Positions 48,101-56,086 of a stretch of DNA of 64,000 nt are shown here, piece after piece. A program made the position numbers and the translations under genes. The notes below the pieces were generated by a model. It saw nothing but the letters and a program-made list of their open reading frames with translations. It made no database searches and was not told the origin of the DNA. How positions within the stretch are numbered: position 1 is the first letter of the stretch; every line of letters begins with the position of its first letter. The DNA is from Pseudomonas protegens (GTDB taxonomy: Bacteria; Pseudomonadota; Gammaproteobacteria; Pseudomonadales; Pseudomonadaceae), in assembly GCF_003363755.1 (NCBI RefSeq), contig NZ_CP031396.1, forward strand, positions 3,975,001-4,039,000, in the 5' to 3' direction.

Positions 48101-48128
48101 ATATGGGGGTGGCTGAGCGTTTTTCAAC
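48101..48128 (-). promoter_or_regulatory. Sigma-32 heat-shock promoter of hslVU
   Basis: On the minus strand GTTGAA and CCCCATAT are separated by 14 nt. CCCCATAT fully matches the sigma-32 -10 consensus CCCCATNT, and GTTGAA differs by one base from CTTGAA. The start site would be near 48094, leaving a leader of about 40 nt before the hslV TTG. Confidence 0.85.
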
Positions 48129-48175
48129 TGGAGGCTGTAGCGGGGGACCGGCGGTCTTTGTTGCAAGCTGCAAGA

Positions 48176-48231
48176 GCTTCGCGGGCAAGCCCGCTCCTAC
48201 CGCGCGTTGTGCAGGAGTGGGCTTGTTCGCG
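48176..48231. repeat. REPIN between SPOR gene and hslV promoter
   Basis: The inverted half GCTTCGCGGGCAAGCCCGCT runs from 48176 and the direct half GCAGGAGTGGGCTTGTTCGC starts at 48211. The stem uses CGGGC/GCCCG in place of CCGGC. Confidence 0.8.
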
Positions 48232-48252
48232 ATCAATCGGGTAGCCGTCGGC

Positions 48253-48960
48253 TTAGCGGCTCTGGCGCTGTTGTAACAGCAGGTTGCTGAAGCCGGCGCC
48301 GGCCAGTTGTTTCTGGGCCACGGTCAGTTGTTCACGGTTGCTGAACGGCCCCACCAATACCCGGTACCAGGTTTCGTCCTTCACCGTGCCGGATTCCACC
48401 GCCACCGACTGGCCCAGCAGGATGATCTGCGCCCGTACCTTGTCGGCATCGGCCTGCTTGCGGAACGAGCCGGCCTGGAGGAAGAACTTGGTCACCGGCG
48501 CCGCCTTGGCCACCGGTGGCGCGGGCGGTGGGGTGATGCCGGCCAGGGCCGCCTGGGCCCGGGCGGTGTCGATCTTCGCCGCCTCCGCCGGGGTCACCGG
48601 GGTGGTGGGCACCGGTGGCACTTGCGGCGTCGGCAGGGTTTTCTCCGGCACGGCCTCGGGCGGCACTATCACTTCCGATTCCGGCAACAGGGTATAGAAG
48701 TCGTACTTGGGCTTCACCGGTTGCTGCGGGCTCGGCGGGGTCTTGTTGGCCTCGGCGATCTTGCTGGCTTTCTGCTGTTCGATCTTCTCGCGCTTGACGC
48801 TGTCGCCGCCCTTGCCTGGTTCGAGCTTCATCAGGAATACGATGAAGGCGCCAATGGTCAGGCCGATGGCCAGCCACAACCAGCCCGGAATCGGCTTCTT
48901 GGCCGGGGCCTGGTAACGGCTGGCGCCACGCTTGGGTGCAGGTTTTTTCTTGGCAGCCAA
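48253..48960 (-). CDS. SPOR domain-containing inner-membrane protein
   Basis: The 235-residue protein has a basic cytosolic N-terminus (KKKPAPKRGASRYQ), one membrane helix (about 25-43, GWLWLAIGLTIGAFIVFLM), a long Pro-rich periplasmic linker and a C-terminal SPOR domain (about 155-230, FFLQAGSFRKQADADKVRAQ). SPOR domains bind denuded septal peptidoglycan, so a cell-division role like FtsN is likely. It starts 1 nt after the argS stop and is cotranscribed with it. Confidence 0.9.
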   Translation of the reverse strand: MAAKKKPAPKRGASRYQAPAKKPIPGWLWLAIGLTIGAFIVFLMKLEPGKGGDSVKREKIEQQKASKIAEANKTPPSPQQPVKPKYDFYTLLPESEVIVPPEAVPEKTLPTPQVPPVPTTPVTPAEAAKIDTARAQAALAGITPPPAPPVAKAAPVTKFFLQAGSFRKQADADKVRAQIILLGQSVAVESGTVKDETWYRVLVGPFSNREQLTVAQKQLAGAGFSNLLLQQRQSR

Positions 48961-48961
48961 C

Positions 48962-50698
48962 TTACATTTGCTCCAGGACTTTGAGGCCCAGCAGTTCCAG
49001 ACCTTGCTTGAGGGTGCGACGGGTCAGTTCGGTGAGGCGCAGGCGGCTATGCATCTGCGTCGGCGTCTCGGCCGCCAGGATCGGGCAGTTCTCGTAGAAG
49101 CTGGAGAACAGCCCGGCCACGTCGTACAGGTAGGTGCAGAGGATGTGCGGCGTGCCCTTGTCGGCGACGTTGTTGAGGATCTCGCCGAACTGCGCCAGCT
49201 TGGCCGCCAGCTCCAGTTCCTGGGCCGCGTGCAGTTCGATCTGGCCACCGACTTCGCTGAAGTCCTTGCCCAGCTTGCGGAACACACCGGCGGCGCGGGT
49301 GTAGGCGTACAACAGGTAAGGGGCGGTGTTGCCTTCGAAGTTGAGCATCAGGTCGAAGTTGAAGCTGTAGTCGCTGGTGCGGTGCTTGGACAGGTCGGCG
49401 TATTTCACCGAGTCGATGCCCACTACCTTGGCGATGCTGCGCAGGTCGGCTTCCGGCAGTTGCGGGTTCTTCTCTTTGACCAGGGCATAGGCGCGCTCTT
49501 CGGCTTCGGTCAGCAGGTCGATGAGTTTTACGGTGCCGCCGTCGCGGGTCTTGAACGGACGACCGTCAGCGCCGTTCATGGTGCCAAAGCCCATGTGTTC
49601 CATCTCCATCGGATGGGTCACGAAGCCGGCCTTGCGGGCGACGGCGAACACTTGCTGGAAGTGCAGGGCCTGGCGCTGGTCGACGAAGTACAGGGCGCGA
49701 TCGGCCTTGAGCTTGCCACTGCGGTAGCGCACGGCGGCCAGGTCGGTGGTGGCGTAGAGGTAGCCGCCGTCGGCCTTGACGATGATCACTGGCAGCGGCT
49801 CGCCTTCGGCGTTCTTGAACTCGTCGAGGAACACGCACTGGGCGCCGTTGCTCTCCACCAGCATGCCCTTGGCCTTGAGGTCGTTGACCACATTGATCAG
49901 GTCGTCGTTATAGGCGCTTTCGCCCATGACGTCGGCCATGGTCAGCTTGACGTTCAGCAGCTCGTAGATCTTCTGGCAGTGGGACAGGGAGATGTCCTTG
50001 AACTTGGTCCACAGCTCCAGGCAGTCCGGATCGCCGGCTTGCAGCTTGACCACCAGGCTGCGGGCGCGATCGGCAAAGGCTTCGGATTCGTCGAAGCGTT
50101 GCTTGGCGGCGCGGTAGAAGTTCTCCAGGTCCGACAGCTCGTCGCTGGTAATCGGGTTTTCTTCCAGGTACGCCATCAGCATGCCGAACTGGGTGCCCCA
50201 GTCGCCGACGTGGTTCTGGCGGATCACGGTGTCGCCGAGGAACTCCAGGACCCGCGCCACGCCATCGCCGATGATGGTGGAGCGCAGATGGCCGACGTGC
50301 ATCTCTTTGGCCAGATTTGGCGCCGACATGTCGACCACGGTGCGTTGTGCCGGGCTGGCCTTGCGCACGCCCAGGCGTTCGTCGCCAAGGGCGGCGTCCA
50401 GGCGCGCGGCCAGGGCCTGGGTGTTCTGGAAGAAGTTGATGAAGCCCGGGCCGGCGATTTCTGCCTTGCTCAGGTCTTCATGGGCCGGCAATGCGGCAAT
50501 GATTTTTTCCGCCAGGTCGCGAGGCTTCATGCCGGCGGGCTTGGCCAGCATCATGGCGATATTGCTGGCGAAGTCACCGTGGGTCTTGTCGCGAGTGTTT
50601 TCGACCTGGATCGCCGGCGTCAGGCCTTCTGGCAACACACCTTCGGTGACGAGTTGGGTGATGGCTTGCTGGATGAGCTGGCGAATGGTGTCTTTCAT
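48962..50698 (-). CDS. argS: Arginyl-tRNA synthetase
   Basis: ArgS charges tRNA-Arg. The 578-residue class I enzyme has an N-terminal Add1 domain (about residues 1-90), the HIGH-type motif in [16 protein letters not shown], the KMSK-equivalent region [10 protein letters not shown] lacking a canonical KMSK as in most ArgS, and an all-helical DALR anticodon-binding domain ending in the last 120 residues. The product is cytosolic and essential. A SPOR gene is coupled downstream. Confidence 0.97.
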   Translation of the reverse strand: MKDTIRQLIQQAITQLVTEGVLPEGLTPAIQVENTRDKTHGDFASNIAMMLAKPAGMKPRDLAEKIIAALPAHEDLSKAEIAGPGFINFFQNTQALAARLDAALGDERLGVRKASPAQRTVVDMSAPNLAKEMHVGHLRSTIIGDGVARVLEFLGDTVIRQNHVGDWGTQFGMLMAYLEENPITSDELSDLENFYRAAKQRFDESEAFADRARSLVVKLQAGDPDCLELWTKFKDISLSHCQKIYELLNVKLTMADVMGESAYNDDLINVVNDLKAKGMLVESNGAQCVFLDEFKNAEGEPLPVIIVKADGGYLYATTDLAAVRYRSGKLKADRALYFVDQRQALHFQQVFAVARKAGFVTHPMEMEHMGFGTMNGADGRPFKTRDGGTVKLIDLLTEAEERAYALVKEKNPQLPEADLRSIAKVVGIDSVKYADLSKHRTSDYSFNFDLMLNFEGNTAPYLLYAYTRAAGVFRKLGKDFSEVGGQIELHAAQELELAAKLAQFGEILNNVADKGTPHILCTYLYDVAGLFSSFYENCPILAAETPTQMHSRLRLTELTRRTLKQGLELLGLKVLEQM

Positions 50699-50831
50699 GG
50701 TCTTCTCGTTCGACCGCTGGCGCGGCGGCGCTTCGGTGCGCGGGTGGAAAAACTGGGCATTATCCGTTGCTGAAGCGGGCTTGCCAACTATAGAGGGCTG
50801 CTGAGGGATCGGTGGTGGCTACTGGGTCCCG

Positions 50832-50897
50832 TCCGCGGGCGAGCCTGCTCTTGTGGGTGGGTGGCTATCTATCGTGGGAGCCGGCCTGCTCGCAAAG
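50832..50897. repeat. Degenerate REPIN between priA and argS
   Basis: An inverted half (GTCCGCGGGCGAGCCTGCTC) and a direct half (GTGGGAGCCGGCCTGCTCGC) are recognisable but both have several stem mismatches. It appears to be a decayed copy of the window's repeat family. Confidence 0.5.
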
Positions 50898-50909
50898 GCG
50901 CGATGTTGA

Positions 50910-53129
50910 TCAATACAAATCCACCGGGTCCACATCCAGCGACCAGCGCACCTGGCGCCCGCTGGGCATCTGCTCCAGCAGCAGCAGCCAGTTGCTGAGT
51001 AGCCGGTGCAGCGGTGCCCGGGCGTTGGCCTGCAGCAGCAATTGCGCACGGTAACGTCCGGCGCGCCGCTCCATCGGCGCTGGCACCGGGCCCAACAGTT
51101 CGATGCCGCCCAGGTTCTGTTCCGTCAGCAAGCGCTCGGCTTCGCCGCAGGCTTCGTCCAGAAAACCTTCGGCCTGGCCTGGCTTGTGGGCTTCGGCCCG
51201 CAGCAGCGCCAGATGGGCGAAGGGTGGCAGGCCGGCGGCGCGGCGCTCGCTCAGGGCCTGCTCGGCAAAGGCGAAGTAGCCCTGTTCGGTCAGTTGCACC
51301 AGTAGCGGGTGGTCGGCGAGGTGAGTCTGGATGATCACCTTGCCCGGTTCTTCGGCGCGTCCCGCGCGCCCGGCCACCTGGACGATCAGTTGCGCCATGC
51401 GCTCGCTGGCACGGAAGTCGCCGGAGAACAGGCCGCCGTCGGCATCGAGGATCGATACCAGGGTGACCCGGGGGAAGTGGTGCCCCTTGGCCAGCATCTG
51501 GGTGCCCACCAGGATGCACGGATGACCTTTCTGGATGGTGGCGAACAGTTGGTTCATCGCGTCCTTGCGTGAGGTGCTGTCGCGGTCCACCCGTAGTACC
51601 GGGTAGTCGGGGAAGAGTATTCCCAGGCGTTCTTCCGCCCGCTCGGTTCCGGCACCCACGGGGCGCAGGTCGACCTTGCCGCATTGCGGGCAGTGCCGGG
51701 GCACGCGCTCGACGTGGCCACAATGGTGGCAGCGCAACTCGCCGGAGCGCTGGTGCACGGTCATCCGGGCATCGCAGCGCTGACATTCAGACATCCAGCC
51801 GCAGTCATGGCAGAGCAGGGTCGGAGCGAAGCCCCGGCGGTTGAGAAACACCAGCACTTGCTGCCCGGCGGCCAGGGTCTGACCGATGGCTTGTTGCATG
51901 GGGCCTGAAATACCGCTGTCCAAGGGGCGACTCTTCACATCCAGGCGCAGGAAGCGTGGCTGTTTGGCGCCACCGGCCCGCTCGTTCAGGCGCAGCAGGC
52001 CATAGCGACCGGTGTAGGCGTTGTGCAGGCTTTCCAGGGATGGGGTGGCCGAGCCCAGGACAATCGGGATGTTTTCCTGGCGTGCCCGCACCAGTGCCAG
52101 GTCCCGGGCGTGGTAGCGCAGGCCTTCCTGCTGTTTATAGGAGCCATCGTGCTCCTCGTCGATGATGATCAGCCCGGGATTTTTCATCGGGGTGAACAGG
52201 GCCGAGCGGGTGCCGATGATGATATCGGCTTCGCCATCCCGGGCGGCGAGCCAGGCATCCAGGCGTTCCCGATCATTGACCGCCGAGTGCAGCAGGGCGA
52301 TGCGGGCGTTGAAACGTTGCTCGAAGCGCGCCAGGGTTTGCGGCCCCAGGTTGATCTCCGGGATCAGCACCAGCGCCTGCTTGCCGGCTTCTAGGGTCTC
52401 GCGGATCAACTGCAGGTAGACCTCGGTCTTGCCGCTGCCGGTGACGCCAGCCAGGAGAAAGGCGTGATAACTGTCGAACCCGGCGCGGATGGCCTCGTAG
52501 GCGGCGCGCTGCTCGCTGTTGAGCGGCAACTCGGGCTGGGCCAGCCAGTGTTCGTGGCGCACGCCTGGAGCGTGCTTGCGTACTTCCACCTGCACCAGGT
52601 CCTTGGCCAGAAGCAGATCCAGGCTGTCCTTGCTCAGCATCAGCTTGCTCAGCAATGCATGGGGCACGCCATGGGGATGCTGGGCCAGGGTTGCCAGGGC
52701 TTCACGCTGGCGCGGTGCACGGGCGATGCGTGGGTCATCAAGGCGGGCGCCAGGGGCAATCGACCAGAAACGCTCCTGGCGGGCCTCGGCCAGCTCTCCC
52801 TGGCGCAGCAGCACCGGCAAGGCCCAGCTCAGGGTGTCGCCCAGGCTGTGCTGATAATACTGGGCGGTCCACAGGCACAGCTTGAACAGGGCGGGTGGCA
52901 GTGGCGGGGTGGGGTCCAGCAAGGCCAGCGCCGGCTTGAGTTTCTCGGCCGGGACTTCGCTGTGATCCGCCACTTCCACCAGAATGCCGATCATTTCCCG
53001 ACGGCCGAATGGCACCCGCAGGCGCATGCCCGGATGCAGCTGGGCGCGCAGCACGCCGGCGGGTGCACGGTAGTCGAACAAGCGGCGCAGGGGCGAAGGC
53101 AGGGCGAGGCGCAGGATGGCGTCGGGCAC
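50910..53129 (-). CDS. priA: Primosomal protein N' (replication restart helicase PriA)
   Basis: PriA recognises stalled forks and reloads the replicative helicase. A GTG at 53129 gives 739 residues beginning MPDAILRLALPSPLRRLFDY, matching family length; the longer ORF is rejected. Domains in order are the N-terminal DNA-binding domain, helicase with Walker A GVTGSGKTE and DEEH in IIDEEHDGSYK, a zinc region with CHDCGWMSECQRC and CHHCG...CPQCG pairs, and the C-terminal helicase half. rpmE is divergent upstream. Confidence 0.97.
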   Translation of the reverse strand: MPDAILRLALPSPLRRLFDYRAPAGVLRAQLHPGMRLRVPFGRREMIGILVEVADHSEVPAEKLKPALALLDPTPPLPPALFKLCLWTAQYYQHSLGDTLSWALPVLLRQGELAEARQERFWSIAPGARLDDPRIARAPRQREALATLAQHPHGVPHALLSKLMLSKDSLDLLLAKDLVQVEVRKHAPGVRHEHWLAQPELPLNSEQRAAYEAIRAGFDSYHAFLLAGVTGSGKTEVYLQLIRETLEAGKQALVLIPEINLGPQTLARFEQRFNARIALLHSAVNDRERLDAWLAARDGEADIIIGTRSALFTPMKNPGLIIIDEEHDGSYKQQEGLRYHARDLALVRARQENIPIVLGSATPSLESLHNAYTGRYGLLRLNERAGGAKQPRFLRLDVKSRPLDSGISGPMQQAIGQTLAAGQQVLVFLNRRGFAPTLLCHDCGWMSECQRCDARMTVHQRSGELRCHHCGHVERVPRHCPQCGKVDLRPVGAGTERAEERLGILFPDYPVLRVDRDSTSRKDAMNQLFATIQKGHPCILVGTQMLAKGHHFPRVTLVSILDADGGLFSGDFRASERMAQLIVQVAGRAGRAEEPGKVIIQTHLADHPLLVQLTEQGYFAFAEQALSERRAAGLPPFAHLALLRAEAHKPGQAEGFLDEACGEAERLLTEQNLGGIELLGPVPAPMERRAGRYRAQLLLQANARAPLHRLLSNWLLLLEQMPSGRQVRWSLDVDPVDLY

Positions 53130-53331
53130 GCGGGAAAATCTCGTTGAGCGGACAGTAAATAAGCCCCGGAGCCTAACAGAGGCGATCTGGAGTGTCCTGC
53201 ACAAGCGTGTACGGCTCCGGTTCCTGCGACCTTTGAGCTGTACCGGGACGGCTGTCGTCGCTCACGGAACGGCAAACCGGGTGCTGTCAAGGCTGCTCGG
53301 GGTTTTTCTGATGGAGTGCAGTCAGGATCTC

Positions 53332-53359
53332 TTGCGCGATTGACGGGGTCTGGTAGAAT
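53332..53359 (+). promoter_or_regulatory. Predicted promoter of rpmE
   Basis: The -10 TAGAAT (53354-53359) is preceded by an extended TGG, and a -35 TTGCGC (53332-53337) lies 16 nt upstream. The start site would be near 53366, about 63 nt before the rpmE ATG. Confidence 0.65.
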
Positions 53360-53428
53360 TCGCGCCCTAATTCGTGCGGTATTCAACAATAGTGTTGGGT
53401 GGCGGCACGCTAGCCTGAGGAATACACC

Positions 53429-53650
53429 ATGAAAGCCGATATCCATCCAGTATACGAAGCCATTACCGCCACTTGCAGCTGCGGTAACGTCATCGAAACT
53501 CGCTCCACCCTGGCCAAGCCTCTGAGCCTGGACGTGTGCAACGAGTGCCACCCGTTCTACACCGGTAAGCAAAAGACTCTGGACGTTGGCGGTCGTGTCG
53601 ACAAGTTCAAGTCGCGCTTCGGTGCTTTCGGCGCAACGAAAAAGGCCTGA
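53429..53650 (+). CDS. rpmE: 50S ribosomal protein L31 (zinc-containing type)
   Basis: L31 bridges the ribosomal subunits. The 73-residue product carries the four zinc-binding Cys residues of the C+ form: Cys16 and Cys18 in CSCGN, and Cys37 and Cys40 in CNECHPF. The C-terminus is basic ([18 protein letters not shown]). An intrinsic terminator begins 45 nt after the stop, inside the next reading frame. Zinc-free paralogues used under zinc limitation are not in this window. Confidence 0.97.
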   Translation: MKADIHPVYEAITATCSCGNVIETRSTLAKPLSLDVCNECHPFYTGKQKTLDVGGRVDKFKSRFGAFGATKKA

Positions 53651-53691
53651 GGCTGATCGTTCTGGAAAGCCGTTACCGACTTTCCTCGCTG

Positions 53692-54471
53692 ATGAAAAAG
53701 GCGTCCCTAGTGGGCGCCTTTTTTGTGTCTGCGATTTGGCTGACCACCGCTCAGGCGTTTTGCCCGGTACCAAAGGGACTGATTCCTGCAACCGTGCAGC
53801 GGGTGGTGGATGGCGACACGCTGCGCCTCAAGGATGGCCGCAGCGTACGCATGATCGGCCTCAATGCGCCGGAGCTGGCCGGTAAGGGGCGGTCGGCCGA
53901 GCCTTTCGCGGTGGCGGCGCGGCAACGCTTGCAGCAATTGGTGGCGCAGAGTGGTGGTCGAGTCGGTTTGTTGCCCGGGCGTGAGCGGCGTGATCGCTAT
54001 GGCCGGACCCTGGCTCATGTCTATGGTGCCAATGGCATCAACTTTGAGGCGCGCTTGATCGCTGAAGGGCTGGCCTACCAGATTGCACTGGCGCCGAACG
54101 TCGCCCTGGTGGCTTGTCAGCAAGCCGCTGAAAAACATGCGCGCCGAGCCGGGCTGGGGCTCTGGCGGCGTTCACCTGTACTGAAAGTGGAGCAGATTCG
54201 CGGTTCGGGTTTTGTTGTGCTTGAGGGGCGTGTGAGCAAGGTGCAGCGCAATCGCGGGGGTGTTTGGATCACATTGCGGGGCGCGGTTGTATTGCGCATT
54301 GCACCCAATGTCCTGGAGCGTTTTGATCGTCGCTGGCTCAAGGGGCTTTCGGGGCAGCGAATCGAGGCTCGCGGCTGGGTGGTGGAGCGCTCGCGTCGAG
54401 AGGGTTCCACATCGGGCGGGGTGCGCTGGATGTTGTCAGTGACCGACACTTCCATGGTCAGACGTCTCTGA
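53692..54471 (+). CDS. Secreted thermonuclease-family (SNase-like) protein
   Basis: This 259-residue protein has a Sec signal peptide (MKKASLVGAFFVSAIWLTTA, cleaved near AQA) and a staphylococcal-nuclease fold (about residues 30-155). VVDGDT supplies the first metal Asp, RMIGLNAPEL has the catalytic Arg and Glu with Asn in place of Asp40 of the S. aureus enzyme, and RYGRTLAHV supplies the second Arg. A further C-terminal domain of about 100 residues is OB-like and not identified. The first codons form the rpmE terminator hairpin, so expression may depend on read-through or its own promoter. Confidence 0.88.
   Translation: MKKASLVGAFFVSAIWLTTAQAFCPVPKGLIPATVQRVVDGDTLRLKDGRSVRMIGLNAPELAGKGRSAEPFAVAARQRLQQLVAQSGGRVGLLPGRERRDRYGRTLAHVYGANGINFEARLIAEGLAYQIALAPNVALVACQQAAEKHARRAGLGLWRRSPVLKVEQIRGSGFVVLEGRVSKVQRNRGGVWITLRGAVVLRIAPNVLERFDRRWLKGLSGQRIEARGWVVERSRREGSTSGGVRWMLSVTDTSMVRRL
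53695..53724 (+). terminator. Intrinsic terminator of rpmE embedded in the next gene's signal-peptide codons
   Basis: The arms AAAAAGGCG and CGCCTTTTT (9 bp, perfect) plus CCC/GGG around a TAGT loop with one bulged T form a strong hairpin ending in T6. It spans codons 2-11 of the thermonuclease-family gene. The ATG at 53692 sits just before the stem. Confidence 0.88.
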
Positions 54472-54565
54472 TAAAGAAAAATTGTAGACATTTTTTAATT
54501 GGATTGTGAACAGTTGAAAGCCTTGTGCACCGTGGCTCTTGGCCCAAAGTCGTACGCTACAGGCC

Positions 54566-54594
54566 TTGACAGGGGTGACTGGGCAGTCTTGTAG
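54566..54594 (+). promoter_or_regulatory. Possible promoter of the malic-enzyme gene
   Basis: A consensus -35 TTGACA lies at 54566-54571. The -10 is poor (TTGTAG at 54589-54594, 17-nt spacer). It lies about 65-90 nt before the start codon. Confidence 0.35.
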
Positions 54595-54658
54595 GGACTA
54601 TGCGACACGCGTATCCTCGGCGGTCCGTCTGTCCAACAGTAAAAAGCGGAATGCCCAC

Positions 54659-55927
54659 ATGTCTGATTTGAAAACTGCCGCTCTCGAATATCATGCCAAT
54701 CCTCGTCCAGGAAAGCTGAGTGTCGAGCTCACCAAGGCCACTGCTACCGCTCGTGATCTGGCGCTGGCCTACAGCCCCGGCGTAGCCGAACCGGTACGCG
54801 AAATCGCTCGCGATCCGGAACTGGCCTACAAGTACACCGGCAAAGGCAACCTGGTTGCCGTCATTTCCGATGGCACCGCGATTCTCGGCCTGGGTAACCT
54901 CGGCCCACTGGCCTCCAAGCCTGTGATGGAAGGCAAGGGCGTACTGTTCAAGCGTTTCGCCGGCATCGATGTATTCGACATCGAAGTCGACTCCGAAAGC
55001 CCGCAAGCCTTCATCGACACCGTCAAGCGCATCTCCATCACCTTCGGTGGCATCAACCTAGAAGACATCAAGGCTCCAGAGTGCTTTGAGATCGAGCGCG
55101 CTCTGATCGAGCAGTGCGACATTCCGGTCTTCCACGATGACCAGCACGGCACCGCGATCGTGACCGCAGCCGGCATGATCAACGCCCTGGAAATCGCTGG
55201 CAAAACCCTGTCCGACGCCAAGATCGTCTGCCTGGGTGCCGGTGCTGCCGCCATCTCCTGCATGAAACTGCTGGTGAGCATGGGTGCGCAGATCGAGAAC
55301 ATCTTCATGGTTGACCGTACCGGTGTGATCCACTCCGGCCGTGACGACCTGAATCAGTACAAGGCCGTGTTTGCCCACGCGACCGACAAGCGCACCCTGG
55401 CCGATGCCCTGCAAGGTGCCGACGTGTTCGTGGGTCTGTCCGGTCCGAACCTGCTGAGCGCTGAAGGCCTGAAGTCCATGGCGCCGAACCCGATCGTGTT
55501 CGCCTGCTCGAACCCTGATCCGGAAATCGCTCCAGAGCTGGCTCACGCCACCCGTGATGACGTGATCATGGCCACTGGCCGTTCGGACTACCCGAACCAG
55601 GTGAACAACGTTCTGGGCTTCCCGTTCATCTTCCGTGGTGCCCTGGACGTTCGCGCCAAGCGTATCAACGAAGAAATGAAGATCGCTGCAGCCAACGCCC
55701 TGCGTGAACTGGCCAAGCTGCCAGTGCCTCAGGAAGTGTGCGACGCCTACGGCGGCATCAAGCTGGAATTCGGTCGTGAGTACATCATTCCGAAGCCAAT
55801 GGATGCCCGCCTGATCACCGTGATCTCCGATGCCGTGGCCAAGGCTGCCATCGAGACCGGCGTTGCGACCCTGCCGTATCCGAAGAACTACCCGCTCAAA
55901 AGCGTGGATGATGTGTTCAACGGCTAA
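54659..55927 (+). CDS. maeB: Malic enzyme (NAD(P)-dependent, short form)
   Basis: The enzyme oxidatively decarboxylates malate to pyruvate, producing reduced cofactor. The ATG at 54659 gives 422 residues, starting MSDLKTAALEYHANPRPGK; the longer ORF from 54539 includes promoter sequence. The catalytic Tyr/Lys region LALAYSPGVAEPV, the metal-binding FHDDQHGTA and the Rossmann motif CLGAGAAAISC are clear. The C-terminal phosphotransacetylase-like domain of full-length MaeB (about 750 residues) is absent. A strong terminator follows. Confidence 0.95.
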   Translation: MSDLKTAALEYHANPRPGKLSVELTKATATARDLALAYSPGVAEPVREIARDPELAYKYTGKGNLVAVISDGTAILGLGNLGPLASKPVMEGKGVLFKRFAGIDVFDIEVDSESPQAFIDTVKRISITFGGINLEDIKAPECFEIERALIEQCDIPVFHDDQHGTAIVTAAGMINALEIAGKTLSDAKIVCLGAGAAAISCMKLLVSMGAQIENIFMVDRTGVIHSGRDDLNQYKAVFAHATDKRTLADALQGADVFVGLSGPNLLSAEGLKSMAPNPIVFACSNPDPEIAPELAHATRDDVIMATGRSDYPNQVNNVLGFPFIFRGALDVRAKRINEEMKIAAANALRELAKLPVPQEVCDAYGGIKLEFGREYIIPKPMDARLITVISDAVAKAAIETGVATLPYPKNYPLKSVDDVFNG

Positions 55928-55945
55928 GCTGTTGTAGCGTCATGC

Positions 55946-55980
55946 AAAAAGCCCCGGCTCTCGCGAGCCGGGGCTTTTTT
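55946..55980. terminator. Bidirectional terminator between malic-enzyme and PBP1A genes
   Basis: Perfect arms AAAAAGCCCCGGCTC and GAGCCGGGGCTTTTT enclose a TCGC loop, with A-tract and T-tract on the two sides. It serves the plus-strand malic-enzyme gene and can act on the minus strand. Confidence 0.95.
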
Positions 55981-56012
55981 GTGGGCGCTTTGTACCCTGT
56001 CATGGCCTTGCC

Positions 56013-56084
56013 GTAGGAGCGGGCTTGCCCGCGAAGAGGCCGTAAGACACCCATCGACCTTCGCTGGCCAGCCGGCTCCTGCAG
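56013..56084. repeat. REPIN downstream of PBP1A gene
   Basis: The direct half GTAGGAGCGGGCTTGCCCGC starts at 56013 and the inverted half ends CAGCCGGCTCCTGCA at 56084. The two halves carry different stem bases, each self-complementary. Confidence 0.88.
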
Positions 56085-56086
56085 GC

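Noticed and set aside
53340-53359. TTGACG with TAGAAT as the rpmE promoter
   Set aside because: The spacer is only 8 nt; the TTGCGC box at 53332 with a 16-nt spacer is used instead.
54539-54658. N-terminal extension of the malic enzyme
   Set aside because: It covers promoter-like sequence and lacks homology; the family start is at 54659.
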